This document shows positions 1 through 7,500 of a stretch of 7,784 nt of DNA, one piece after another (the stretch's first letter is position 1; each line of letters opens with the position of its first letter). The stretch is from Rubritepida sp. (GTDB lineage: Bacteria > Pseudomonadota > Alphaproteobacteria > Acetobacterales > Acetobacteraceae). The notes beneath the pieces are model-generated. The model was not told the origin of the DNA. It worked only from the letters and a program-made list of their open reading frames with translations, and did not search any database. The stretch covers positions 1 to 7,784 of the forward strand of contig JALHNW010000076.1 in the NCBI GenBank assembly GCA_022843345.1, in the 5' to 3' direction. The position numbers were made by a program, and so were the translations under genes.

Positions 1-21
1 GGGTGGTGCTGCCGCGCGCGG

Positions 22-606
22 TCAGGTCCGCGGCGGCACTACGCCCTGGCGTTCCTGCTCATCGAGCTGGCGGAGCTGGTCGAACCGGACCTGGGTGATG
101 AACTCCACCGACTGCTCGCAGGCGCTCGGCGCGCCGCGGGTGGCGCCGCGGGCGGCGGGGCAGGCGGCACGGGCGGTGGCGATCCGCTCCTCCGCGTTGC
201 GGTCGATCTCCTGCCGGCGGTTGGCATACCAGCCGGCCCGGCTCTCGGGCGTGGCGAACTGCGCGGGCGGCAGGGTGAGCATGATGGAGCCGGGATAGGT
301 GCCCATGGCGCCGGATGCGGCATCCACCGCGAGGCCGATCACGCCGCCGATCAGCAGGTTGCCCACCGTCATCGGCTGGAAGCCGGCCGGGGTGGCGACC
401 ACGGCGGGCAGGTGCCCCGCGCGCTCGCAACGCACCGAAAGGTCGCGGGTGGAACGGCTGATGGTGACGGTGCCGGGCGTCGGGTTCACGACGGCGATGG
501 GCGCGCCTTCGCGGCTCATGGTGCAGGAAGCGCCGGGCGGCTCGGTCGTCACGGCGATGGTGGCCGTGGTGCCCTGCGTCACGGTGGCGCAGGCGGTAGT
601 CATCAC
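22..606 (-). CDS. Small predicted lipoprotein or envelope protein with PEGA-like start and glycine-rich segment; signal peptide out of frame
   Basis: The open frame gives 194 residues from GTG at 606 (or 193 from the adjacent ATG at 603). The function is unknown. A cysteine at residue 6 is followed by ATVTQGTT, the pattern seen just after the lipidated cysteine of many proteobacterial lipoproteins. Residues 19-35 (TEPPGASC and onward) resemble a PEGA-type beta segment, which is common in envelope proteins. Residues 80-105 form a glycine-rich hydrophobic stretch ending in DAASGA and a YP pair, a combination I associate with small lipoproteins of this group. The C-terminal third (about 120-190) is charged and probably helical. 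Cysteines 28, 60, 149 and 163 could form disulfides. No start codon lies upstream in this frame before a stop near 694-696, yet a well-formed signal peptide with a good ribosome binding site lies directly upstream in another frame (see 603-650). The intact ancestral gene therefore probably ran from 650 to 22. It lies downstream of dut on the same strand and may have its own promoter. Confidence 0.72.
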   Translation of the reverse strand: MMTTACATVTQGTTATIAVTTEPPGASCTMSREGAPIAVVNPTPGTVTISRSTRDLSVRCERAGHLPAVVATPAGFQPMTVGNLLIGGVIGLAVDAASGAMGTYPGSIMLTLPPAQFATPESRAGWYANRRQEIDRNAEERIATARAACPAARGATRGAPSACEQSVEFITQVRFDQLRQLDEQERQGVVPPRT

Positions 607-650
607 AGGCCCAGCAGGGCCAGACCCTTCAAGAGGGGAACACGACGCAT
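603..650 (-). other. Out-of-frame signal-peptide segment of the lipoprotein gene
   Basis: Reading leftward from ATG at 650, the frame encodes MRRVPLLKGLALLGL and then stops at TGA (605-603). This is a textbook signal-peptide n-region and h-region: two arginines and a lysine, then leucine-rich. It is preceded by a GGGAGAG ribosome binding site (665-659) eight bases upstream. The expected lipobox cysteine lies in the frame entered at 606/603. One extra base between the two parts would join them into one lipoprotein precursor. The TGA stop overlaps the next ATG as TGATG, so weak reinitiation could still produce the body, but without an export signal. The alternatives are a genuine inactivating frameshift or a one-base assembly or sequencing error. 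Confidence 0.65.
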
Positions 651-662
651 CGGATGGACTCT

Positions 663-685
663 CCCATGGGCGACTTGCCCATGGG
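663..685 (-). promoter_or_regulatory. Hairpin of two CCCATGGG palindromes overlapping the lipoprotein ribosome binding site
   Basis: CCCATGGG occurs at 663-670 and again at 678-685, separated by 7 bases. Because each copy is self-complementary, the two can pair in the transcript as an 8-bp stem with a 7-nt loop. The copy nearer the gene overlaps the first bases of the GGGAGAG ribosome binding site (665-659) for the ATG at 650, so pairing would hide part of that site. A role in translation control is inferred; a duplicated DNA-binding site is equally possible. Confidence 0.35.
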
Positions 686-733
686 TCACGTTCTTACAAC
701 CGCAACGTCATCCGTGCGAGATGATGCAACCAG

Positions 734-771
734 GATTTCCGGCCATCCGCCCGATTTCCGCAAGATTTCCG
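734..771. repeat. Three direct copies of GATTTCCG
   Basis: GATTTCCG is found at 734-741, 753-760 and 764-771, so starts are 19 and 11 bases apart, close to two turns and one turn of the helix. This places the copies on nearly one DNA face just after the dut stop and about 85-120 bases before the lipoprotein start. The spacing suggests an operator for a regulator of the lipoprotein gene, but no known consensus is recognised. Confidence 0.4.
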
Positions 772-796
772 GTATTCATAGGATGCGTCCGCAATA

Positions 797-1228
797 TCAT
801 CCGGTGGAACCAAATCCCCCCGCCCCACGCGCCGTCCCGTCCAGCGCCGCCACCTCCTCCCACTCCACCCGCGCCACCGGCGCGAAGACCGCCTGCGCCA
901 CCCGCTCGCCCCGCGCCACCGCGAAGGGTGCGTCGCCCGCGTTGAACAGGATCACCCCCACCTCGCCGCGGTAATCCTCGTCCACCGTGCCCGGCGCGTT
1001 CAGCACGGTGACGCCGTGCCTGAGCGCGAGGCCCGAGCGCGGCCGCACCTGCATCTCCCACCCCGGCGGCAGCGCCACGCACAGCCCGGTCGGCACCAGC
1101 GCGCGCCCGCCGGGCGGCAGCACCAGGTCGCGCGCGGCGAACAGGTCCATCCCCGCCGCGCCCTCGGTGGCGTAGGCGGGCAGGGGCAACCCCTCGCCAT
1201 GCGGCAGGCGCATCACCCGCACGCGCAT
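797..1228 (-). CDS. dut: Deoxyuridine 5'-triphosphate nucleotidohydrolase (dUTPase)
   Basis: This 143-residue protein has all five motifs of the trimeric dUTPase family in order: AAGMDLFA (24-31), RPRSGLAL (62-69), [12 protein letters not shown] (77-88), [10 protein letters not shown] (106-115) and the C-terminal [10 protein letters not shown] (134-143). Asp83 matches the catalytic aspartate that activates water, Tyr86 stacks on the uracil, and the last motif is the glycine-rich arm that closes over the triphosphate. It hydrolyses dUTP to dUMP and pyrophosphate in the cytosol, which keeps uracil out of DNA and supplies thymidylate synthase. The length is normal for the family. The ATG at 1228 overlaps the coaBC stop by one base (TGATG), with GGAGG ten bases upstream, so it is translationally coupled to coaBC. 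The frame stays open far upstream inside coaBC, but that part lacks family similarity. Confidence 0.97.
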   Translation of the reverse strand: MRVRVMRLPHGEGLPLPAYATEGAAGMDLFAARDLVLPPGGRALVPTGLCVALPPGWEMQVRPRSGLALRHGVTVLNAPGTVDEDYRGEVGVILFNAGDAPFAVARGERVAQAVFAPVARVEWEEVAALDGTARGAGGFGSTG

Positions 1229-2424
1229 CACGACAACGCCTCCGCCACGCGCCGGGCCAGGCGCGCCGCCACCTCCTCCTTCGGCATCCGCGGCCAGTCC
1301 TCCACGCCCCCCGCGGTGACGATCTGGACGGCGTTCTCCGCACCCCCCATCACGTCGCCCGACACGTCGTTCGCCACCACCCAGTCGCAGCCCTTGCGCG
1401 CCAGCTTGGCCTGGGCGTGCGCCACCACGCGCTCCGTCTCGGCCGCGAAGCCCACCACCAGGCGCGGGCGCAGCGCGTGGGCGGACAGCGTCGCCAGGAT
1501 GTCGGGATTCAGCGCCATTTCCAGGGTCGGCGCGCCCATGCCGGGTTCCTTCTTCATCTTCTGCCCTGCCTCGCGCGCCACCCGCCAATCGGCCACCGCT
1601 GCGGCGCAGATCGCCGCATCCGCCGGCAGCGCCGCCTCGCAGGCCAGGAGCATCTCGCGCGCCGTCTCCACCCGGCGCACCAGCACGCCCGGCGGGTCGG
1701 GGATCGCCACCGGGCCGCTCACCAGCGTCACCCGGGCACCCAGCGCGGCGCAGGCGGCGGCGATGCCGTGGCCCTGCCGGCCGCTGCTGCGGTTGGCGAT
1801 GAAGCGCACGGGGTCTATCGGCTCGTGCGTCGGCCCGCTGGTCACCAGCACGTGCCGGCCTTCCAGCGGGCCGGCGGCGAAGGCGGCGCGGATGGCGGGC
1901 AGCATGGCGTCCGGCTCCACCAGCCGGCCGGGGCCGGATTCCGGCTCGGCCATCGCGCCCTCCACCGGACCGATGAAGCGCACGCCCCGCGCCCGCAGCA
2001 GCGCCACGTTCGCCACCGTCGCCGGGTGCCCCCACATCGCCGGGTTCATCGCGGGGGCCGCCAGCACGGGGGCGCGGGTGGCCAGCAGCACGCAGCCGGC
2101 CAAATCGTCCGCCAGCCCCGCCGCCATCGCGGCCAGCCGGTTTGCCGAGGCGGGGGCCACCAGCACCAGCTCCGCCCAGCGCGCCAGGCGGATGTGGCCG
2201 ATCTCGCTCTCGGCGGCCCAGAGGTCGTCCATCACCGGCTCGCCCGTCAGCGCGGCGAGCGATTCCTTCGTGACGAAGCGCAGGCCGGCGGCGGTGGGCA
2301 CCGCGCGCACCGTGGCCCCGTCGGCGCGCAGCAGCCGGGCCAGGGCCAGCGCCTTGAAGGCGGCGACGCTGCCCGAGACGACGAGGAGGATGCGGCGGCC
2401 CTGGAGCATGGCCCCCAGTGTCAT
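1228..2424 (-). CDS. coaBC: Bifunctional phosphopantothenoylcysteine decarboxylase / phosphopantothenate-cysteine ligase
   Basis: The product is 398 residues, the usual CoaBC size. The N-terminal flavoprotein half (about 9-185, CoaC) has the FMN loop GSVAAFK (18-24), the conserved His77 and PAMNPAMW (124-131). The C-terminal half (about 188-398, CoaB) has [20 protein letters not shown] (196-215), AAVADW (275-280), QKMKK (288-292, with the ligase lysine equivalent to E. coli K289) and NDVS (352-355). CoaB joins 4'-phosphopantothenate to cysteine using CTP, and CoaC oxidatively decarboxylates the product to 4'-phosphopantetheine for coenzyme A. The flap that carries catalytic Cys158 in E. coli reads [13 protein letters not shown] here, with glutamate at that position and no cysteine. 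The start at 2424 was chosen because CoaBC similarity begins there and it overlaps the stop of the preceding gene as TGATG. A longer open frame upstream is unrelated. Confidence 0.96.
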   Translation of the reverse strand: MTLGAMLQGRRILLVVSGSVAAFKALALARLLRADGATVRAVPTAAGLRFVTKESLAALTGEPVMDDLWAAESEIGHIRLARWAELVLVAPASANRLAAMAAGLADDLAGCVLLATRAPVLAAPAMNPAMWGHPATVANVALLRARGVRFIGPVEGAMAEPESGPGRLVEPDAMLPAIRAAFAAGPLEGRHVLVTSGPTHEPIDPVRFIANRSSGRQGHGIAAACAALGARVTLVSGPVAIPDPPGVLVRRVETAREMLLACEAALPADAAICAAAVADWRVAREAGQKMKKEPGMGAPTLEMALNPDILATLSAHALRPRLVVGFAAETERVVAHAQAKLARKGCDWVVANDVSGDVMGGAENAVQIVTAGGVEDWPRMPKEEVAARLARRVAEALS

Positions 2425-3170
2425 CACCCCTTCTTCACGCGCAAGGGGCCGAAGCTCTGCCCCACGGGCATGAGCTGAAGGGTGTTGATGTTCACCCGCG
2501 CCGGGCGCGTGGCCACCCATTCCACCGCGTCGGCCACGTCCTCCGGCGTCAGCGGCTCGGCGCCCTCGTAGACGGCGGCGGCGCGCGCGTCGTCGCCGAA
2601 GCGCACGTTGCTGAACTCGGTGCCGCCGACCAGGCCGGGCTCGATGTCGGTGACGCGCACCTTCGTCCCCCACAGGTCGGCCCGCAGGTTCAGCGAGAAG
2701 TGGCGCACGAAGGCCTTGGTTGCGCCATAGGCGTTGCCGCCCGGATAAGGCCATTCCCCGGCGGTGGAGCCGATGTTGACGACGTGCCCGGCATCGCGCG
2801 CCACCATGCCGGGCAGCACGGCGCGGGTGACGTACATCAGCCCCTTCACGTTGGTGTCCACCATGGCGTCCCAGTCATCCAGGTCCGCCTCCTGGGCGGG
2901 GGACAGGCCGCGCGCCAGCCCGGCGTTGCTCACGCAGACCGCGATCTCCGCCCATGCCGCCGGCAGGCCGCCGATGGCCGATTCGACCGCCGCGCGGTCC
3001 TGCACGTCCAGCACCAGCGGCAGGACGCGGTCCTCGCCGAGCTCTGCGCGCAGCGCATGGAGGCGCGCCTCCCGGCGGCCGGCTGCGATCACCCGCGCGC
3101 CGCGCGCGGCGAAGCGGCGGCTGATGGCGAGGCCGAATCCGGCAGTGGCGCCGGTGACGAGGACGATCAT
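2424..3170 (-). CDS. ydfG: NADP-dependent 3-hydroxy acid dehydrogenase, YdfG family (short-chain dehydrogenase)
   Basis: This is a full-length 248-residue classical short-chain dehydrogenase, closely resembling E. coli YdfG in length and in several blocks: the [13 protein letters not shown] start, [11 protein letters not shown] (132-142), YGATKAFVR (148-156) and [18 protein letters not shown] (174-191). TGATAGFG (6-13) is the dinucleotide loop, and Arg32-Arg33 after strand two fits NADP over NAD. Asn107, Ser135, Tyr148 and Lys152 form the catalytic set. The usual NNAG motif reads SNAG (81-84), a mild variant. In E. coli the enzyme acts on serine, allo-threonine and 3-hydroxy acids and reduces malonic semialdehyde to 3-hydroxypropionate; the substrate here is inferred. 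It is the first gene of the ydfG-coaBC-dut unit, and its TGA overlaps the coaBC ATG. The start at 3170 matches the YdfG N-terminus; its ribosome binding site is weak. Confidence 0.93.
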   Translation of the reverse strand: MIVLVTGATAGFGLAISRRFAARGARVIAAGRREARLHALRAELGEDRVLPLVLDVQDRAAVESAIGGLPAAWAEIAVCVSNAGLARGLSPAQEADLDDWDAMVDTNVKGLMYVTRAVLPGMVARDAGHVVNIGSTAGEWPYPGGNAYGATKAFVRHFSLNLRADLWGTKVRVTDIEPGLVGGTEFSNVRFGDDARAAAVYEGAEPLTPEDVADAVEWVATRPARVNINTLQLMPVGQSFGPLRVKKG

Positions 3171-3410
3171 GCGGGCAATTCCGTTCAGCCTGTGTTAAGG
3201 TGACCATCCCTATCGCGCCACGCATGCCCTTGAAACCGTCCGAATGATGAACCAGATGCAATGCGTCGGCCGGCGCTGGAGTCCGCAGCCATGCGGCACG
3301 CCCCAGTCCAAGGGGCCTGTTGAGCCGACAGCCATGGCCCGCCCATGGTCACTGGGCGCTGAGCCGTGCGCCTCCCCGAGACTGCGAAGCCTCCTGGAGA
3401 GCTCATGACC
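3171..3410. promoter_or_regulatory. Divergent intergenic region between ydfG and the efflux operon
   Basis: These 240 bases separate the starts of two outward-facing transcription units and must hold both promoters. A TTGAAA at 3230-3235 could be a -35 box for the rightward genes and TGCAAT at 3257-3262 resembles a -10 box, but the 21-base gap between them is too long for a normal sigma-70 site. No promoter is therefore called with confidence. Two CCATGG palindromes start 11 bases apart (3332-3337 and 3343-3348). No metal-sensor operator (MerR-type or CopY-type dyad) is recognised, and no gene is visible. Confidence 0.45.
3396..3401 (+). promoter_or_regulatory. Ribosome binding site GGAGAG of the adaptor gene
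   Basis: GGAGAG lies nine bases before the ATG at 3411 but only three before the ATG at 3405. The spacing favours 3411 as the true start, and the GTG at 3366 has no comparable site. Confidence 0.6.
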
Positions 3411-4532
3411 ATGCGATTCACGCGCCGCGCCGGCGCGTCCCTGTTCCTCGCCGCGGTTGCGGCGCCATCCGTCCTGCGCGCCCAGCCCGGCACGCGGGAG
3501 GTGGCGCTGCGCCTGGATGACCGCCAGCTCCGCACCGCGGGCATCGACCTGGCGCGGGTGGAGGCGGAATCCGGCCCCTCCGAGATCACGCTGCCCGGCC
3601 AGGTCGTGGTGCCGCCCAACCAGCTCCGCATCGTCGCCGCCCCCGCGACGGGGCTGATCGAGGCGCTGTTCGTGGCCCCCGACGAGCGGGTGCGCGCCGG
3701 CCAGGCCGTCGCCCGCCTGCGCTCCACCGATCTGGTGGAGGCCCAGCGCCTGTTCCTCGAGGCCTCGACCAATGCCGGCCTGTCCGCCGAGAAGCTGCGC
3801 CGCGACGAGCAGCTGTTCCGCGAGCGCGTGATCGCCGAGCGCCGCCTGATCATCGCCCGCGCCGAGGCCCGCGCCACGGAGGCCGCCCTGGACGAGCGCA
3901 CCCAGCTGCTCGGCCTGCTGGGGATGAGCGAGCCCGAGATCGCCGACCTCAAGCGCAACCGCCGCATCCAGCAGGGGCTGGTGGTGACCAGCCCGATGGC
4001 CGGCGTGGTGATCGGCCGCGCGGCGACGCCGGGCGAGCGCGTGGCCCAGGCGGCACCCCTGCTGACGGTGGCCGACCTCTCGACCCTGTGGATCAACATC
4101 CAGGTCCCGCTGGCCCGCGCCGCGGCGCTGGAGAACAACGCCCGCGTGCTGGTCCCCGCCCTGGGCGCGGAGGGCTTCGTGCTGCGCATCGGCCGCACCG
4201 CCGACATGGCGACGCAGAGCGTGAGCGCCACCGCCGAGATGAACCGCGGCGTGGACGCCCTGCGCCCCGGCCAGGCCGTCACCGTGGCGCTGCAGGTGCG
4301 CGCGGCCGGCCAGCCGCAATGGCGCGTCCCGGCCGGCGCGGTGGTGCGCCACCGCGAACGCTCCTGGGTGTTCCTGCGAACGCCCACCGGCTTCATCGCC
4401 CGGCCCGTGCAGGTGGTGAACGAGACGGCGCAGTTCACCTCCATCCGCGGCGAGCTGTCGCCGCAGGACCAGGTGGCGACGCGCGGCATGCTGTCGCTGC
4501 TGGCCGAACTCGCGGAAGCGGACCAGTCCTGA
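3411..4532 (+). CDS. Periplasmic adaptor (membrane fusion protein) of an RND efflux system, HlyD/CzcB-CusB type
   Basis: The product is 373 residues and bridges the inner-membrane pump and the outer-membrane channel. Residues 1-24 form an export signal (MRFTRR, then a hydrophobic core, likely cut after LRA). A half lipoyl domain lies around 74-106 (APATGLIEALFVAPDERVRAG), followed by an alpha-helical hairpin (about 108-185) with heptad-like Leu, Arg and Glu. The second lipoyl half lies at 190-221 (SPMAGVVIGRAATPGERV), leading into ADLSTLWINIQV and a beta-barrel (to about 297, with PGQAVTVALQV). A membrane-proximal domain follows (305-360). No lipid-anchor cysteine, His-rich region or N-terminal Met cluster is seen, so the metal-handling residues known from CzcB and CusB are missing. 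The start at 3411 fits the ribosome binding site best; 3405 is possible. The stop overlaps the pump's start as TGATG, so the two proteins are co-translated partners. The RR pair could also suggest Tat export, but the motif is poor. Confidence 0.92.
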   Translation: MRFTRRAGASLFLAAVAAPSVLRAQPGTREVALRLDDRQLRTAGIDLARVEAESGPSEITLPGQVVVPPNQLRIVAAPATGLIEALFVAPDERVRAGQAVARLRSTDLVEAQRLFLEASTNAGLSAEKLRRDEQLFRERVIAERRLIIARAEARATEAALDERTQLLGLLGMSEPEIADLKRNRRIQQGLVVTSPMAGVVIGRAATPGERVAQAAPLLTVADLSTLWINIQVPLARAAALENNARVLVPALGAEGFVLRIGRTADMATQSVSATAEMNRGVDALRPGQAVTVALQVRAAGQPQWRVPAGAVVRHRERSWVFLRTPTGFIARPVQVVNETAQFTSIRGELSPQDQVATRGMLSLLAELAEADQS

Positions 4533-7500
4533 TGCTCGGACGCCTCGTGGACACGGCGCTGCGCCAGCGCCTGCTCGTCATCATCGCCGCCCTCGCGCTC
4601 TGCGTCTGGGGCTTCCAGAGCTACCGCGCCCTGCCCATAGACGCCTTCCCCGACGTCTCGCCCACCCAGGTGCTCGTGTCCATGCGCGCGCCGGGGCTGA
4701 CGCCGGAGGAGCTGGAGCGGCGCGTGACCCAGCCGGTGGAGCTGGGGATGCGCGGCATCCCCAACCTCACCTTCATGCGCTCGGTGACGCGCTTCTCCGT
4801 CACGCTGATGACCTTCGAGTTCGCGCCGGGCACGGACATCTTCTGGGCCCGCGCCCAGGTGAACGAGCGGCTGAACGAGATCGAGAACCAGCTCCCCGCC
4901 GGCGTCTCCGGCGGGCTCGCGCCCATCATCACGCCGCTGGCCGAGATGCTGATGTTCACCCTGGACGGGCCGGACCTGTCCCCGCGCGACGCGCGCACCC
5001 TGCTGGACTGGGTGGTGCGCCCGCAGCTGCGCGCCGTGACCGGCGTGGCCGACGTGAACGTGCTGGGCGGCTACGTCCGCACCTACGAGGTGGTGCCCGA
5101 CGCCGCCTCCATGGCCGCGCGCGGCATCACGACGACGATGCTGGAGGAGGCGATCGAGCGCAACAACCGCAACGACGGCGCCGGGCGCGTGGGCGACGGC
5201 GAGGAGGCGCTGCTGGTGCGCGCCGAGGGGCGCATCCAGACGCTGGAGGACGTGCGCGCCATCGTCGTCCTCGCCCGCCCCACCGGCGTGGTGCGGGTGG
5301 GCGACGTGGCCGACGTGCGCTTCGGCGCGCTGCCGCGCAACGGCGTGGTGACGCGCGACGGCGAGGGCGAGGCGGTGTGGGGCCTGGTGCTGGGCCTGCG
5401 CGGCGCCAACGCGCGAGAGGTGGTGGAGGGCGTGCGCGCCCGCCTGCCCGCCATCGAGCGGCAACTGCCCGACGGCGTGAAGCTGGTGTTCTTCTATGAC
5501 CGCGCCGACCTGATCGGCAAGGCGGTGTGGACCGTGCAGAAGGTGCTGCTCGAGGCCATCGTGCTCGTCGTCATCCTGCTGCTGCTGTTCCTGGGCAACT
5601 GGCGCGCGGCGCTGGTGGTCTCCATCTCGCTGCCGCTCGCCGTGCTCACCAACTTCGGCATGATGCACCTCTACGGGCTGAGCGCGAACATCATGTCGCT
5701 GGGCGGCATGGCCATCGCCATCGGCCTGCTGGTGGACTGCGCGGTGGTGGTGGTGGAGAACGCGGCGCACCGCTTCCACGAGCTGCCGAAGAAGCCCTCG
5801 CTGGCGCAGAAGATCCGCATCACGGCGGAGGCGACGCGGGAGGTGGCGGTGCCGCTCGTCTCGGGCGTCATCATCATCATCGGCGTCTTCGTGCCGCTGC
5901 TCTCGTTGCAGGGGCTGGAGGGGCGGCTGTTCGGCCCGGTGGCGCTGACCATCGCCTTCTCGCTGATCGCGGCGCTGCTCCTTTCCCTGACCGTGGTGCC
6001 GGTGATGTGCGCCATGATCCTGAAGGGCGGCCATTCGGGCGAGCCCTGGCTGGTCCGCAAGCTGCACGCCGTCTACGACCCCTTCCTGGAATGGTCGCTG
6101 AAGCGGCCGCTGGTGATCGCCGGCGGCGCGGCGGTGGGGCTGGTCGCGGCCTTCCTCGCCTTCGGGCAGATCGGCTCGATCTTCATTCCCAGCATGGACG
6201 AGGGCACGCCCGTGGTGACGGTGCGCAAGCACCCCACCATCAACGTGGAGACGGCGGCCGAGACGGACATGCGCATCGCCGCCGACATCCGCGCCCGCGT
6301 GCCCGAGGTGCGCGGCATCATGGCCCGCGCGGGCGCCGACGAGCTGGGCATCGACCCCGTCGGCCTGAACGAGACGGACATGTTCTTCCAGATGGCGCCG
6401 GCCGAGGAGTGGCGCCCCGAGGCCAAGGCCGGCGGCACGCCCTGGGTGATGGACCGCGTGCGCGAGGTGCTGGACGGCTTCCCGGGCATCACCTACGCCT
6501 TCAGCCAGCCCATCGACATGCGCGTGCAGGAGATGATCATCGGCGCGCGCGGCGACGTGGTGATCAAGGTCTTCGGCCCCGACATCCCCGAGCTGAACCG
6601 CCTCGCGCGCGAGGTGGAAACCGTGGTGCGCGGCGTGGCGGGTGCCACCGACGTCTTCGCGCTGCGCAACGAGGGCATGAAGTACCTCACGGTCCGCGTG
6701 GACCGGCTGGCCGCCGGGCGCCTGGGCCTGAACGCCTCCGAGGTGCAGGAGGCGCTGCGCGTCTGGGTGGATGGCCGCCAGGTGGGCGAGGTGCTGGAGG
6801 GCGACCGCCGCATCCCCGTGCTGCTGCGCGGCGAGGAGAACCTCCGCCGCTCCGCCAGCGACCTGTCGCGGGTGCAGATCGCGCTGCCGCAGGGCGGCAC
6901 CGTGCTGCTCTCCCAGGTCGCCGACATCCGCGAGGAGGCGGGCGCGGTGCAGGTGATCCGCGAGCAGGCGCAGCGCTTCCAGACCGTGCTGAGCAACGTG
7001 CGCGGCCGCGACATCGGCGGCTTCGTGGCGGAAGCCCAGGCGGCGGTGGCGGCGCGCGTGCCGATGCCGGTGGGCTACGAGCTCGTCTGGGGCGGGCAGT
7101 TCGAGAACCAGCAGCGCGCCCAGGCGCGGCTGATGATCGTGGTGCCGATCGCGCTGGCCGGCATCTTCCTGCTGCTCTACCTCACCTTCGGCAGCGTGCG
7201 GCAGGCGACGCTGGTGTTCTGCAACGTGCCCTTCGCGCTGATCGGCGGCGTGATCGCGCTGTGGCTCTCGGGCGAGTTCGTCTCGGTGCCCTCCTCGGTC
7301 GGCTTCCTGTGCCTCATGGGCATCGCGGTGCTCAACGGCGTGGTGCTGATCTCCTACATCAACCGCCTGATCGCCGAGGAGGGGCTCGACCTGTCCCAGG
7401 CGGTGCGCGAGGGCGTCAAGCGGCGCATGACGCCCGTGACGCTGACGGCGGCCATCGCCGCACTCGCGCTCGTGCCCTTCCTGTTCGCCACCGGGCCGGG

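Larger units (their letters stand above)
651..796. other. Intergenic gap between dut and the lipoprotein gene
   Basis: These 146 bases are less GC-rich than the flanking genes and contain no convincing coding frame. They hold the three GATTTCCG repeats, the twin CCCATGGG palindrome and the ribosome binding site for the ATG at 650. I could not identify a convincing sigma-70 promoter pair or a hairpin plus T-run terminator after dut. Confidence 0.5.

Noticed and set aside
12..21. CCGCGCGCGG palindrome just after the lipoprotein stop as a terminator
   Set aside because: It is short, self-complementary with no loop, and lacks a T-run on the minus strand.
797..2035. dUTPase as the C-terminal part of a 412-residue fusion
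   Set aside because: The upstream portion is the out-of-frame reading of coaBC, and dUTPase similarity starts cleanly at the ATG at 1228 with a ribosome binding site.
1016..2473. A 485-codon plus-strand open frame opposite coaBC and dut
   Set aside because: It has low-complexity Ala/Arg/Ser composition and no motifs, and the opposite strand carries complete conserved proteins.
1228..2754. CoaBC with about 110 extra N-terminal residues
   Set aside because: The extra part is an Arg/Gly-rich shadow of ydfG, whereas the 398-residue form from 2424 matches the family length.
3230..3262. TTGAAA / TGCAAT as a sigma-70 promoter for the efflux genes
   Set aside because: The 21-base spacing is outside the working range, and GC-rich alphaproteobacterial promoters are too variable to call from this alone.
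3185..6232. A 1015-codon open frame on the minus strand opposite the efflux genes
   Set aside because: It is a GC-bias shadow: rich in His, Arg, Gln and Ala, with no domain, and it lies opposite two genes with clear family similarity.
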